Origin: Toxorhynchites rutilus septentrionalis
Taxonomy: Eukaryota > Arthropoda > Insecta > Diptera > Culicidae
Direction of reading: 5' to 3'
Assembly: GCF_029784135.1 (NCBI RefSeq)
Contig: NC_073745.1
Coordinates: forward strand, 45,801,521-45,865,520
Length of the DNA stretch: 64,000 bases
A program made the translations under genes and the position numbers. How positions within the stretch are numbered: position 1 is the first letter of the stretch; each line of letters begins with the position of its first letter. The notes under the pieces are model-generated. The model had not been told where the DNA came from and did not search any database. It saw only the letters and a list, made by a program, of their open reading frames with translations. This document shows positions 48,501 to 59,300 of the stretch, in pieces.

Positions 48501-51065
48501 ATGAAAAGAGGTTTAATGATGAGAAGGACGGAGAAGGAAATGTGAAATGAGTGTCTTTCGCTGGGGATTTTGCGGGTCTCCCCCCTTTGTTCGGAAAGCG
48601 GTCGGTCAATCTATAGATTAGCGATTTGTGCTGAGAGCAGCAGCAGCAGTGGCCCTTTTATTAGCTTGGTGATATGCGCGTTTTTTGCGCGTGATTGCAA
48701 TTGGCTCAGCGTCGATGCCAATAACCGAGGAGAGTGTGGTTATCAGAAAGGGTCCACAGTTCATTATTCCACTCGGAAGATAATCGTAACTTGTCTGACA
48801 TATGAAGAGAATCGTGCAATTGGTGACAGTAGCATCTCAGATTGCAGTTAAACGTTGCGGGAGTTATTTAGTCATTTAGTCAAAAAAAAAATTGAATCCT
48901 TTCTAAAAAAAGGGCCGAAGCTTTTTATTTATTTTTTTACTAAATTTTATTACCGTAAAATTATGACTACCTATAAAATTTCGATCAAATGATGAAATGT
49001 AGGAAATTATTTAAATGTTCTTGAAAAAATACCAAAAAATTATTTTTTGAGAAAAATTAATTTGCTAAATTTTTTTTTCTCAGTGTAACTTTATAAAAAA
49101 TTTTAGCGTTTTTCAAGAAAATGACAATTTTCCAGATTTTATTCTTTGACCATAATGTTGTAAGTATTATAGATTTTGAGTCAGAAATTTTAGTAAAAAA
49201 AAATTGTAAAAAGTATATTTTTTTAATATGCACTGGAAAAAACCTTTTGACAAATTTGAATTCATTTTTCTCAAAAACAAATTATTTTAAAATTATAAAA
49301 ACTAGCTGTACCCTGCCACGCTTTGCTGTGGCACATTGTGGTTTCATGGTTGAGTTGAATTTTTCATTTTTTCATGTTGTAACAACAATCCTAGATGTAT
49401 TTGGTTGTTTTGTATATTGTATCATAGTTTGAGCTCAGTCGGTTCCGTACTTTTCGAGTTTTTAACGCGCCGCAAACGAACAGAATACTTTTATATACAT
49501 AGATATTCTTTTAGAAAATTTTTAGAAAGAAACAATTGCAATTTACTACAGTTCATTATCTGACCAAAATTGTATATGTCTTATAGTTTTTGAATCAAAA
49601 ATTTATTGAAATTATATGTTATTTTTCACCTTTTTTCGAAAAAAATTTAACGCGAGAACTACAAAACCAGAACAATTCTGATCAAAGAATGAAATATAGG
49701 AAATTATTGAGGTTTACATTAAAAAAAATTACCAATACATACATACCAATTTATAAAAAAACAAAAAAAAAATTTATAAATTCAAATTTATTTTTCTAAA
49801 TTTTTTTTTAATTGTGAACAAAATATATGAATAGCATATAGAAGAACCAACAAGTAACCCGTACATCAGAAGAAGGGTATCCTTGACTCTGAACAAAATT
49901 AGGATTGGTCGTATTTTTTTAAAGAAAATATGGTCAAGTTTTTGTTAGAAAAACTTTTTTCCAAGTGAAACGTGCCCATCTTCGATTTATGGATAACTTG
50001 TTGGTAATTGTATGGGCTTTTCACATAATTATCATAAGAAGTTAATAGAATAATTTTTTTTAGAAAAAATGAATTTCAATTTTCTATTTATTTTATTCTC
50101 AGTGTGACCTTAAAAACATGATTTTTCAAAAGAAAACTTAAGTTTTCCTATATTTCATCCTTCGACCAAAATGTTATAAGTATTATGAATTATCAGTTAG
50201 ATTATTTTTGCAAAAAACTAAAGAAATAAATTCGGTCCGTTTTCAAAAATAAGTCCAATTTTTTTGGAGATATCAAGTATGCAAAGTTGTCTAAATAACC
50301 AATGTCTTTACATCCCCAACGTTTCACAGCAATCAGAGACGGAGCTGCTGGCCAGTAGTGTTGGCATCAAATTCGTCAATTATTATCAATTCACAAGAGC
50401 ATGTGTCCTTCGATACATTTTCTACCGATCGAATCATAAATTACATGTTCATTTAATTTTCCTTCAATTGGGAACGAGGGTTTGATACATTTTCGAAGGA
50501 AATGTGCGAGCTGCTGTCTGAAACAAACACCCACCGATAGTTTTGGGTTTCAATCATTTACAGTTCATTTTTGGCAGAGTAAGTAGTGCATTTGAAATTA
50601 AACAAAAAACTTACACAATAATTTAATTAAATTGAAAATGTCAATTTTTTTTCAAATGAACCTCAAGGAAACAAATGAGGTTTTATCTCAGTTTATTTTG
50701 TTTTCCATTTATACCATACTAGCTGACCCGGCAAACTTCGTCTCGACCAAAATTTGTTTTTTGTTATGAATACCTTCAAACATTCACGTTTTCTTACTAT
50801 GAGCAAGTTAATGAGTTAATGGGTCCAATCACAGAACTGTTCATTGATTGGTCTTCTATTCGACCCCGTTGAAATAACCTTTTACTATAAAATTCCTAGT
50901 ATTTCTAACAAAACTCATCATGATAATATCAGATTATTTTCAGACACAATTCTTGTTAAAGCTTTTTCAATCACTTGCAGATATTTGCACACAAATATTC
51001 CACAAATTCCACAAATATAAGGTTCCGAGTCCATATGAATCAGACAGACAGACAGACAGAAATCC

Positions 51066-51151
<86 letters not shown>

Positions 51152-52854
51152 CTCGCCGGCAAGCGATATTTACTCAACAATTTCTCAAACGGGAAGTGGG
51201 TGTTGTATGGCAGGACGAGCGAGTGCAACATTTATGTAGATTGGTTCGAGGCGACAGATATTTTGTCGCTTTTACTGACGTTGTGCACAAAGCGAACGGA
51301 AATCTTGCTTCGCTAGCAGTGTCTTGAATCACTCGCATATTAATCATAACTGAGATGAAATTTCAAACAGGTACCCATATTTAAAGATTATTGTGATTTT
51401 GATTAATTGAGAATTGATTTAGATGCTACTTCAAACAAATGATCATTAAACCAATGATAGTCCTACGTTAACCTTTTAGGAATACAAAAGAAGATTTTTT
51501 GTTCCGCGAAATGCTCAAACAATTCCTAAAAAATGACACACACATAAACAAAGAAACACATGTATACACAAAAAGCAGTGCTAAATCTCATTTTTTTTCT
51601 AAAAATGTGAGCATACCAAAAAACATAAAATATATATAAAATATTTTTTTGTACCGCGCAATGCTCTAAAAATTCTGGAAAACAACAGGTCTCAAAATTC
51701 AAAAAAAAAGTTTTTTTTTCTAAATTTTAGAAACACCAAAAAAATAAAAATATTGTTTTGTTCCGCACAATGATTTGAAACAGTAGAAAAAAATACAGAA
51801 AATAAAAATATGGTATTTGTACCGCGAAATGCTCTGAACATTCTGAAAAAGATGATACATATACAAAAAAACACCTTCGAACACATCTTTAAAAAAATAC
51901 TTTAAAAAAAACACTGGGTCACAAAGTTAAAAAACAAATAGAATTTCCAAAAAAAAAATGGGAGCGCTCTTTACATTTTGAATACTTATTTGAAATGAAA
52001 AATGTGAATAAAAACTGAAAAATCATAAAGGATTCTGCGTGTGGATGAATGTTTTGTGACTTTGATATTAAGCATTTGAGCGGTTTAATTTCTAAATATG
52101 AAATACGATGATGTGGTAACATTTCAAAAAGTAAATTAAAATCGAAGCGAAGTTAGGGATGTATAAAATATGTAGGTTTATTTATATTTACCAGTATACG
52201 AAGGTTGAGGAGTAAAAAAGGGTCAGTATTATTTCATTGCTTTTAGAGAGTGAAATTGAAATTGATTAGGAACTTCTCCACAACATTTTAAAAATAATTT
52301 TTAGATGAGCTGGGTTAAACTTGGATAAATTGGTCCTATTATAATGTGAATCAATTTCCCGAAGAGTCTTAATTTATCAAACTATCTCACACGTAACATA
52401 TAATTCATCTAGCTCAGAATATAATGTAAATCCCAAATTTGACCTCGCAAAAAGTGCCACCATCTCAGTATCCATCAGACGTGTCCAACTCGCACAGACA
52501 AAGAAATCTCCCCCAAAAGCGTTGGGCCCCACACAACAGCCATCAGTCTCAGTGAAAAAGGGTACGTTATTAACGATCCCCAACATTTCCCGGGAGGAGG
52601 GCAACCAGCCACTGCTGCCGTACAGAGAACTTAATTTCGGTACCTGCAGGTGCAGCATCGAATTAAAACCAACCCCCACCTCCCGTAGAAACACTTACCG
52701 TGATGGGAACGTCCTGATTGGTATCGCAGGTATCCAGCTTGCGCCGAAACCGCAGCACCGTGTGGGTGGCGTTCTCGTAGCCCAGCAGCAGGACGTAGTC
52801 CTGGGAGGGATCCACGTGCGGTTCGCCGTTGCTATTCATCTTGAAGTGGCGGTC
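36232..52854 (-). CDS. olf413: DBH-like (MOXD1-type) copper type II monooxygenase homologue, C-terminal 596 residues in five exons
   Basis: Family members hydroxylate substrates with ascorbate and two copper ions in the secretory pathway. Joined in phase 0, the exons give the end of a DOMON domain (residues 1-60), a linker with WCKMFKL, lobe 1 (about 120-260), lobe 2 (about 280-470) and a C-terminal extension ending in a hydrophobic run like a GPI signal. The fold is intact: YECQG, SEGHCIEEC, PGDRLIAEC and LSLYYPR blocks are all present. The copper ligands are not. With human DBH numbering, His262 is Lys (codon 42255-42257), His263 and His333 are kept, His412 is Gln (37631-37633), His414 is Ser (37625-37627) and Met487 is Thr (37406-37408). 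It is therefore probably non-catalytic. The fly symbol (MOXD1 homologue 2) is inferred from family resemblance, without an alignment. The 5' exons lie beyond the recognised region. Confidence 0.85.
36574..37126. other. Intron D-E of the monooxygenase gene (553 bp)
   Basis: Contains a CTG/CAG trinucleotide run at about 36612-36634 and otherwise nothing recognised. Confidence 0.8.
37127..37954 (-). CDS. olf413: Monooxygenase exon D (rest of lobe 1 and lobe 2)
   Basis: The exon has 276 codons, starting GFTFPLEAGYPLDSYQARFY after TTGACAG and ending NTPIP before GTAAGT. It holds the conserved His of METHYMGF, but the second copper site is lost: FAVMMQTSHMGK has Gln and Ser where relatives have His-x-His, and SRDETCLVLSLYY has Thr where relatives have Met. 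Cys pairs and PGDRLIAECSYD are conserved, so folding is expected. Confidence 0.93.
38216..39089. mobile_element. Non-autonomous DNA element with CTAGCGTTGGCAGAAAA termini
   Basis: AAACTAGCGTTGGCAGAAAA near 38217-38236 and its reverse complement at about 39069-39089 bound roughly 870 bp. Inside, GTGTTTTACAAGG-type and TTTCTGCC words recur. The target duplication is unclear and no transposase is present. Confidence 0.55.
39700..40735 (+). repeat. Degenerate direct repeats
   Basis: 39700-39800 resembles 40110-40215 (TTAATAATTGACCC..., CAATA.CTTAA.AATTGCTT, GAAATCACA.AAATCTG). 40046-40140 resembles 40640-40735 (GAGCGTTAAT, ATTCTTTTCCA, TAAACGAAGT). The unit identity is unknown. Confidence 0.6.
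42114..42299 (-). CDS. olf413: Monooxygenase exon C (first copper-site region, altered)
   Basis: The exon has 62 codons, from an acceptor made of a CA repeat to GAG|GTAAGT. It encodes YEPVIESRSNLPFMKHIILY, then ECQG and a block with three more Cys ending WSRGSE. The position that is His-His in active relatives reads Lys-His here (MKHIILYEC). Confidence 0.92.
44294..44529 (+). mobile_element. SINE family A, 5'-truncated copy
   Basis: Matches the 3' half of 5606-6098 from CATCGGGCTGCTGTTCT through GCCGAAAAATGGCAACTGTG and CGGCTCTGTTGGAGC to the GGGAT-poly(A) tail. The tRNA-like head is absent. Confidence 0.85.
46190..46734. mobile_element. MITE with 8-9-bp target duplication (hAT- or P-like)
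   Basis: The long terminal inverted repeats (about 65-80 bp; CCGGAATAAATCGCCACAG at both ends, continuing to GTGTAGTAGGCT) are flanked by CTAATAGAA at 46181-46189 and 46735-46743. The 545-bp element has a GC-rich core (46310-46560) with an imperfect hairpin at about 46348-46376. An 8-bp duplication suggests hAT, though P elements also give 8 bp. No transposase is encoded. Confidence 0.88.
47285..47563 (-). CDS. olf413: Monooxygenase exon B (DOMON end and linker into lobe 1)
   Basis: The exon has 93 codons between TTTCCACAG and CGG|GTAGGT. It starts NDTIRIIYMYHNRDP, continues through FLTQRVNQVPIELDSRTR and VEIPMGDDNLRWCKMFKL, and ends RKQHMIR. The WC.MFK block begins the first monooxygenase lobe. 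The intron before it is 5.1 kb. Confidence 0.9.
49302..49503 (-). mobile_element. Short non-autonomous Helitron (202 bp) with both termini
   Basis: On the minus strand it begins TCTATGTATATAAAAG, continues with an ACGGAACCGACTGAGC block, and ends with a hairpin GCCAC..GTGGC, AGGGTACAG and CTAG. It lies between a host A and a host T. TC start, 3' hairpin, CTAG end and A/T target are the classic Helitron signature. Confidence 0.7.
50719..51149 (-). mobile_element. Helitron-like element ending in a TA microsatellite
   Basis: On the minus strand the 3' end is GAAGTTTGCCGGGTCAGCTAG followed by T. The 5' side has a GGACTCGGAACC block, a TCTGTCTGTCTG run and TATATA. The element merges with the TA tract at 51068-51149, so the exact 5' end is uncertain. 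Confidence 0.5.
51068..51149. repeat. (TA)n microsatellite
   Basis: About 41 TA units, preceded by a CAGA run at 51041-51060. Tyr-Ile frames through it are artefacts. Confidence 0.95.
52699..52854 (-). CDS. olf413: Monooxygenase exon A (end of DOMON domain)
   Basis: The exon has 52 codons, from an acceptor after CAATTACAG to a donor ACG|GTAAGT. It encodes DRHFKMNSNGEPHVDPSQDY, then YENATHTVLRFRRKLDTCD, the last strands of a DOMON domain as in DBH and MOXD1 (DPSQ..., THT.LRF.R...TCDT). The first codon is complete, so the preceding exon must end in phase 0. No convincing upstream exon was found up to 64000. Confidence 0.88.
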
Positions 52855-55143
52855 CTGTAATTGGATAAAACAGAGAGAGAGAGGGAAAAACACATGTGAG
52901 TCAGCTCCGCATACGTACACATCACACACCTTGACAGGCTATTAGACTAAATTATGCAATTTGTAAGTGAGAGTGCGTGCGTGTAGCATCAAGATATGTG
53001 CTCATGGTCACGAGTTTTTAGTGAGTTCAGTTGTTCTGTTTTTCTGGTGCTGCGTGGGAGCTCCATAAATCTTGATTCCACGGGGTTTGAAATTGGATAC
53101 AGTTTAGCGAAAGTTTGGTTTCAGCGAACATTAGCTCGATCGGTTTATCGATCGCGTCTTAATTAGCCCCGTTCGAGGTTTTACAACATTCTGCTTGGAA
53201 CAGCTAACGAGTGCCAACGACCCGACAAATGTCATGCAAATAATTAAAACTTTATTCGCCGATCGACTGCAGCTTCCGAATGAACCTCATGCAAGCGATT
53301 AGTACCCCGGCAAAGGGTAATAAATGGCGAGCAAGTCACATCAAATGCGTGGATCGAACCTGTTTTGTACCTTTCTCTCCTACCGCCCCTGGCTGATGGC
53401 TTATTAGCTTGTGAACATCATTCCCAGCCCCATTATTTAACGACTACCGATCGTATATCTACCAACCGGGCCACTCACTCCCACCATCAAATTCATTATT
53501 GCGGCCATCGATTTTGCGTCACTCTCCCTCAGCCGACAGGGGACTATCTGTGGCCCATCTGGCGATGTTATCGCGAAGGCTCGCGGTAGACAAACAGACG
53601 CAAACAGACACCCACACGCCAACCGTCAGCCAAGCGTCGGGGCGCCACCGCGGATGATTGATTGGAAAAATATCGATCCTGCACACACCTCTTCTTCCCG
53701 GCGATGCACACCGACGACAGTCATTGTCTTGCCTCTGTATTCTGCTCTGCAGGATTCGCGGATATTTATGAGCCAATCATCCTCGAGGGGGTTGTGGGAG
53801 AAGATGCATTCTCCCCGAGCGACTGGCTGCGAGACAGACAATCTCCCAGGAAAACTAATAACGAAAGGGAAATTGATTTCAATCATGGAATGATTGTCTT
53901 TCGAATTTCTCGCCTCTAATCGGTTCACTTTCCTCCCTGGAGCCGGAGGATTTTTGTTGCTGTTTTATGTGGGCACGTTTCGGAATCTTCTCCCCCTGAG
54001 GGGCACACCTCACGGAATTATCAGCCATTTCGGGGGAATGAGCAAACGATTGAAACTTATACTATCTGCGCGACGGTTGCGGGAGTATTCCAATGTGGGG
54101 AGAATCATAAAAATAGATTGATTTTCCTTTGTCTCGAGGCAGTGTCTGACGAAGTGCAGTGATGCCCTCCCGAAAAAAAACCCACAGTTCTCCATTTCCA
54201 GTCGATCAGTGCGCGCGTTTTGTTTGCGCCCGAAGCTAAACTCCATCCCCAACCAGCCGGTTTTGACCGGTGGGCGATGAGTTCGGAGGGCATAAGATCT
54301 GGGTCAGGCAAACAGTTTGCATCCCCACATGATAACTCGCGTGTGGCATGTGCAGAAGAAGATGATGGACGATGTCCATTACGTGACCGGTGGTAGCCAA
54401 CGCCACCGCGCGCTTCGCAAACACTTCCGAGGAGAGATAGTCGTAAACCGAAGCTCTTCTTCCCTTCCGGGCCAGAGGAGCAAACGCTACCAGCCGATAG
54501 CTGGTGTCTACAGCTCATAATCAAATATTAAATTACCTTTCGAGCTAATTCGATTCGCCTCACGCGAATGCTTTCACTATTACGACGCACGGCTGCTGAT
54601 GCAAGAACGGTGTCGAATTTCATGCCTATAATCCGCATAATTTGAAGAAAAAGTATTGCTCATTCGTGATATCCAAAAAAAAAAATCCAATATAGATTTC
54701 CGTCAAGACAATAGTGTTAGTTACAAACTCTGTATTTCAGTGTTTCGTTGGAGGATGGTTGTTGGGCACTAACCGAAATCGATGGTAAGAATCTATTTTA
54801 TGAAAATGATCAAGGAATATTTAACACCTTAATGAATCAGAAGGTGAAGAAACTGGAAACAATAATGGACTCGAAAGTGAAGATGACAGTGGAACAATAT
54901 CAAGATTTTGAATGAGCACCAAACGATTATCGAGCGGTGATACTCCACTTTGTTTGCAGATGAAAAATTGGGCACCACTTCCTGAAAGCATTCCATCAGT
55001 TAGTTAATTAGTTTTTCAAAGTGAATAAACGCAGTGGTATTGTTCGTCGTTAGGCTTCTCCCACCTTTATGATAGCACACAGATTTTCGTCAGTGGAACT
55101 TTTGTTCTTCCGTAGCGACCACGAATCTATCTAATGTTTTATG
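52855..55143. other. Upstream intron of the monooxygenase gene, unclassified
   Basis: 52900-54650 is GC-richer with no internal repeats that I can see and no recognisable exon on either strand. 54660-55140 is AT-rich. Confidence 0.4.
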
Positions 55144-55415
55144 AATTAGATATAAGATAGGCTTAAGAATTGAGTATGATGAATGTGAGTGCGAATGTTA
55201 GTGTGAACATTGTCAACATATCCTTATATCCCTTCCTTTTCCTGAAAAAAAATGTCACCCTTCTAAACTCGAGCAAACCGCGAGTAATCGGTTCTCTACT
55301 TCATTAACATTAGAATTAATGAAAAATGTTTATATATACTTGTAACAATGCAGATAGGAGTTTGTCTCCTTTAAACTTATGTAACTGAGACTGTAAAAAT
55401 ATACGATTTAGTAAA
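55144..55415 (+). mobile_element. LINE 3' UTR fragment
   Basis: Closely matches the 3' UTR of the LINE at 16663-18211: AACATTGTCAACATATCCTT, CGCGAGTAATCGGTTCTCTA, GAGTTTGTCTCC and GTAACTGAGACTGTAAAAAT, ending in a short A run. It is 5'-truncated to non-coding sequence only. Confidence 0.85.
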
Positions 55416-55423
55416 AAAATTAC

Positions 55424-55561
55424 GCCTAAATGCCTACTAACTAATGTGTAATTTGCAATTTATAGAAAACTAAACATGTAATATGTACACGATTAAAACC
55501 CGGCTCTGTTACAGCTAAAATGCTAATGAGCCTGAATAAATAAACAAAAGGGATAAAAAAA
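55424..55561 (+). mobile_element. SINE family A, 3'-end fragment
   Basis: Matches the last about 140 bp of 5606-6098 (ATGTACACGATTAAAACCCG, GGCTCTGTTACAGC, ATGCTAATGAGCC, GGGAT-poly(A)). It directly follows the LINE 3' UTR fragment. Confidence 0.85.
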
Positions 55562-55603
55562 ATTAATTAATATTATAATTTCCGAAACACTTTATAAAAA
55601 TAT

Positions 55604-55910
55604 AGAAAAAGAGAGAGATGGAGAAAGGTAAAAGATAGAAAGAAAAAGAGAAAGAGAGAGAGAAAAGCGAAGAAAAAAAGAGAAAAGAAGAGAGATATGA
55701 GAGAGAGAGGAGAGAGAGAGAAAGGAGAGAGAGAGAGGAGAGAGAGGAGAGAGAGAGAGGAGAGAGAGAGAGAGAGGAAAGAGAGGAGAGAGAGAGAGAG
55801 AGGAAAGAGAGGAGAGAGAGAAGAGAGAGAGAGAGGAGAGAAAGGATAGAGAGAGAGAGGAGAGAGAGGACAGAGAGAGAGACGACAGAGAGAGAGGGGA
55901 AAGAGGAGAG

Positions 55911-55942
<32 letters not shown>

Positions 55943-56037
55943 GAAAGAGAGGAGAGAGAGAAGAGAGAGAGAGAGAGGAGAGAAAGGATAGAGAGAGAGG
56001 AGAGAGAGGACAGAGAGAGAGAGAGGAAAGAGGAGAG

Positions 56038-56085
<48 letters not shown>

Positions 56086-56360
56086 AAGAGAGAGAATAAA
56101 AAGAGAGAGAGAGAGAGAGAGGGAAAAAAAGAGGAGAGAGAAAGAGAGAGAGAAGAGAGATAGAGAGAGGGGAGAAAAGAGAGGGGTGAAAAGAGAGAGG
56201 TAGAGAGAGAGGAGAAAAGAGAGAGAAAGAGAGAGAGAGAGAGAGGAGAGAAAGTGGAAAAAAGAGAGAGAAAAGAGAGGAGAACAGAGAGAGGCGAGAG
56301 GAAAGGCAGAAGAGAGTTGAGAAAGAGAGGAGAGACGTATATTCTAAATATCCAAACTGA
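55604..56360. repeat. Long GA-rich (purine) tract
   Basis: About 750 bp of GA dinucleotides with interspersed GGAGA, AAAGA and GATA variants; some about 100-bp segments recur (55775-55880 versus 55925-56030). The 282-codon Ser/Leu frame on the minus strand is an artefact. Confidence 0.95.
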
Positions 56361-59300
56361 GAGAGAGAGTAATAGCCTGGATATCCAGACTGGAAATTTG
56401 CAAAATATCAAAATATAGTAATTGTTGAGATAATAAAGAGGAAAGTTTACGTAGTATGCTACATTGTAGCACTCACGGTAAATGTTGCGTTTGTTAACAT
56501 GTTATAGAATCGGTTTAGACAGTTGTAGAACTTGTATGTCATTAAGCAATTTGTTCTGATTCAGATTTGCAATTTTATAATATAGATCGGAAAACGGGTA
56601 AGTCTTGGGAAAGTTCTTCTACAAAAATGAATACTGAAGAGTACTACCATGCATATCATTCTGTATTTGTGGTACAATTTGCTATAAAGTGCTCATCTAA
56701 TTTACTTCAAACTTTGAACGATCGGCTAGAAAAAAAACGGCTAAGCGTATCAATATAAAACGTTCACAATTGTTGATGAAATACATTCGGTTAAAAATTA
56801 CATGCAAACATTAAAACTTACAGCAATTTGCAGAACTACAGGAAAAATTTTGTAAAACGGTATGAAAATACTGTTTTTTGGCACTTTCTGAACTCGATGC
56901 AAAAAATTAGAATAATTTTGTTTCGGCATAGTAACAAATTATCCTTATACAGAATTCATTTGAGTCAAAACTACTTTTCGGTTTGCGATAATTATTTATT
57001 GAATTATACATCATCAAAGGCGAAGGGGTGATTTCAAATCACTTTGAATTTCCGACTTCGCACTCTGTTTCTTTTTATTTTTGTTTTGTCGACTGTATTT
57101 AGACAGCGATAATGACGGGAAACTAAGGCAGAAAATGTAACCGTTAATTATTAGAATTAACGCAAAACTTAAAAAAAATAAAAATGCGTCTGAAACACTT
57201 CAATTGATGAAAAATGTGTTTGGCGATTATTGTGTTTTCTAAGACAGGAATTTGAAATATACGAAATAAACGCTAGGTAAATAATGATCGTCAATTTTTG
57301 ACTAGTAATCGCGTCTTCTAAACTCTCTGCTGTATTCACATGATAGCCAAATCATTGTCTTTGATTTGTCTTTTTTCTTTAAAAATATTTAGAAATTGCT
57401 TTTTTCAAGGTTAGTAGAACTTGAATGTTCAAAACCTTTATAATTTAAAAAAGAATAACTAGGTCAATCATTTGAGTCACTTTTAATGTATGTATGGAGT
57501 AATGCTTGAGTAGAATAAAACGAACATATACGAAAAAATGTTCAAAAATTAATTTTCACTCCAGTGCCGAAACTTTATCAATACTTGAATACAAGAGAAC
57601 ACATCCACAAATATTTGTTTCAACTGTTATCGTTCCTCCGTAAGAAACTGAGTGACGAATCACATTTGTTTATATAACTTCATCGAAAAAGTACACCAAA
57701 GTTGCATTCTCTCATTCAAATCACGAACATTCGTCCCGTAATCCCCAGCTTAATAAACCAGTGAAACAAAAACAACCGTTTGGGTAACGAATTGAGAAGT
57801 TTATCTTGGCTTAGTCCGGAGCAAACCGCACTTTCGAGGCTAATTTACGGATAACGCAAATCGCCAAATGCCATCTCTTTTGGCTATACACCCACCGACC
57901 CCTCTTCCCCCTCTAACCAGAGACTTTCTGGAACCGTTCATCGGAAAACCCGTTCAAGCGATCGATTCTGTGACTCGTGGACCGCGAAATCACTCCCAAT
58001 TGGTTCCAATCGGGTTCCAAACCGATTTCGCCTTCTGCTCCAATTACCCAAAACGATCCATTAAGGGCACACGTACGCGCGCGCCACTGCTGGCTGCAAA
58101 ATCAAGACAAATGGCTTCAAATTAGCTCCTCGGTGGTGGCTACGCGACGTCAAGTGCTCCGCTTCATGCGCTGAACGCCAAGCTAATCTTTGTTCCTCAG
58201 TTTGCTGTTTACCTCTCCACGACGACGTGACCGCATCTACCATACTCTCTGGATGGCAAATGTTTGATGGAACTTCGGAGGCATTTATCTAGGTCAATTT
58301 ATTTTTCCCTTGATTTGGGTTCGAATTCCAAGAGCTCCCGCGAGACGATGCCGCCGCAACCACGACACGCAACGCCTGGCCCCCAAAGTTAAATCGCTGC
58401 TAATAAAAATCATGATTACAGCAATCAAGCTTCTTCGCTTGGCGTGGAGTGGAGGCTGCAACGGCCATACACGATCCCCACGCGAGCGGAGAACCGTATC
58501 TCCGGCGTAGAAGTCGTCCAGAAGTCGTAAACAGCAATTGACTCGAATTTCGGTCGATTCGATTCAATTTAAACCGAAGGGGATCCAGAATTGATTGCGA
58601 CTATTTTTTTTTTGTTTCGTCTGCTTCTTGTGTTGCCTTTCGGTTCCGTCTGTTGTGTTTGCTCGGCGCACCCTTTGGCCGCATCTTCCACGAATTTTGT
58701 GTGATTTTCAGCTCGCGAAGGGATTCCTCGCGTTGCTCTCGCGGAAGAAGAGGCGCGCACCCGGCTGGAACCGTCTGCCGGTTAAATCAATTATGATAAA
58801 TTTTCACTCGAAATCGGCCAACATGCTAACAAGATCGGTGTAAAATGGGGACCGGGGGAAAAAAATGAAGGAGGGGCGTAACAAACTCCATGAATGGAGC
58901 TGGAGCAACAGCCGAGCCGAGGGAATAAATACAAAGTTTGCAAATAACAACGCGAGCATACACCAAGCGCGCTTGAGTCATAATTTACATAACTTGTTAT
59001 TCAATTTTTCTTGCCGCCCTCCACTTGTTTGTTTGTGCTGCTAGGCGTTTTCTCCGCGAATATTCGCAACTCTGAACGACGTCTTCCTCACGGGATTCCT
59101 AAATCCAAAGGGTGCGTTTTTAGGGCTGCAAAAGTTTGCGCGAAGATCACGCGCCGATTATTGGTTGTGGGAATGCAAGTGGCCGCGCTGTAAACTGTCG
59201 CGTTCATAATCGCGCCGATATTCAGTGACCATGAATAAATTTCCACCCGGTGGAATTTAGGATTCACGATTCACGTCCTAAAAACGCACTTCCTCCCCCT

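Larger units (their letters stand above)
47564..52698. other. Intron A-B of the monooxygenase gene (5.1 kb)
   Basis: 47600-48850 is GC-richer and unclassified. 48890-50500 is very AT-rich and repeat-derived, with GGATAACTTGTTGGTAATTG at 49991. Two Helitron-like elements lie at 49302-49503 and 50719-51149. A TAGTCCTACG half-site is near 51458. Confidence 0.7.

Noticed and set aside
55775..56030. CRISPR-like recurrence of about 100-bp blocks
   Set aside because: The blocks are purine-rich microsatellite variants without spacers, in a eukaryotic sequence.
55563..56411. 282-codon Ser/Leu-rich ORF on the minus strand
   Set aside because: It is the translation of the GA/CT-rich repeat tract; composition alone keeps it open.
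58061..58243. Candidate upstream monooxygenase exon with a GAG|GTAAAC donor near 58210
   Set aside because: The encoded residues show no DOMON features and the phase and acceptor are unsupported.
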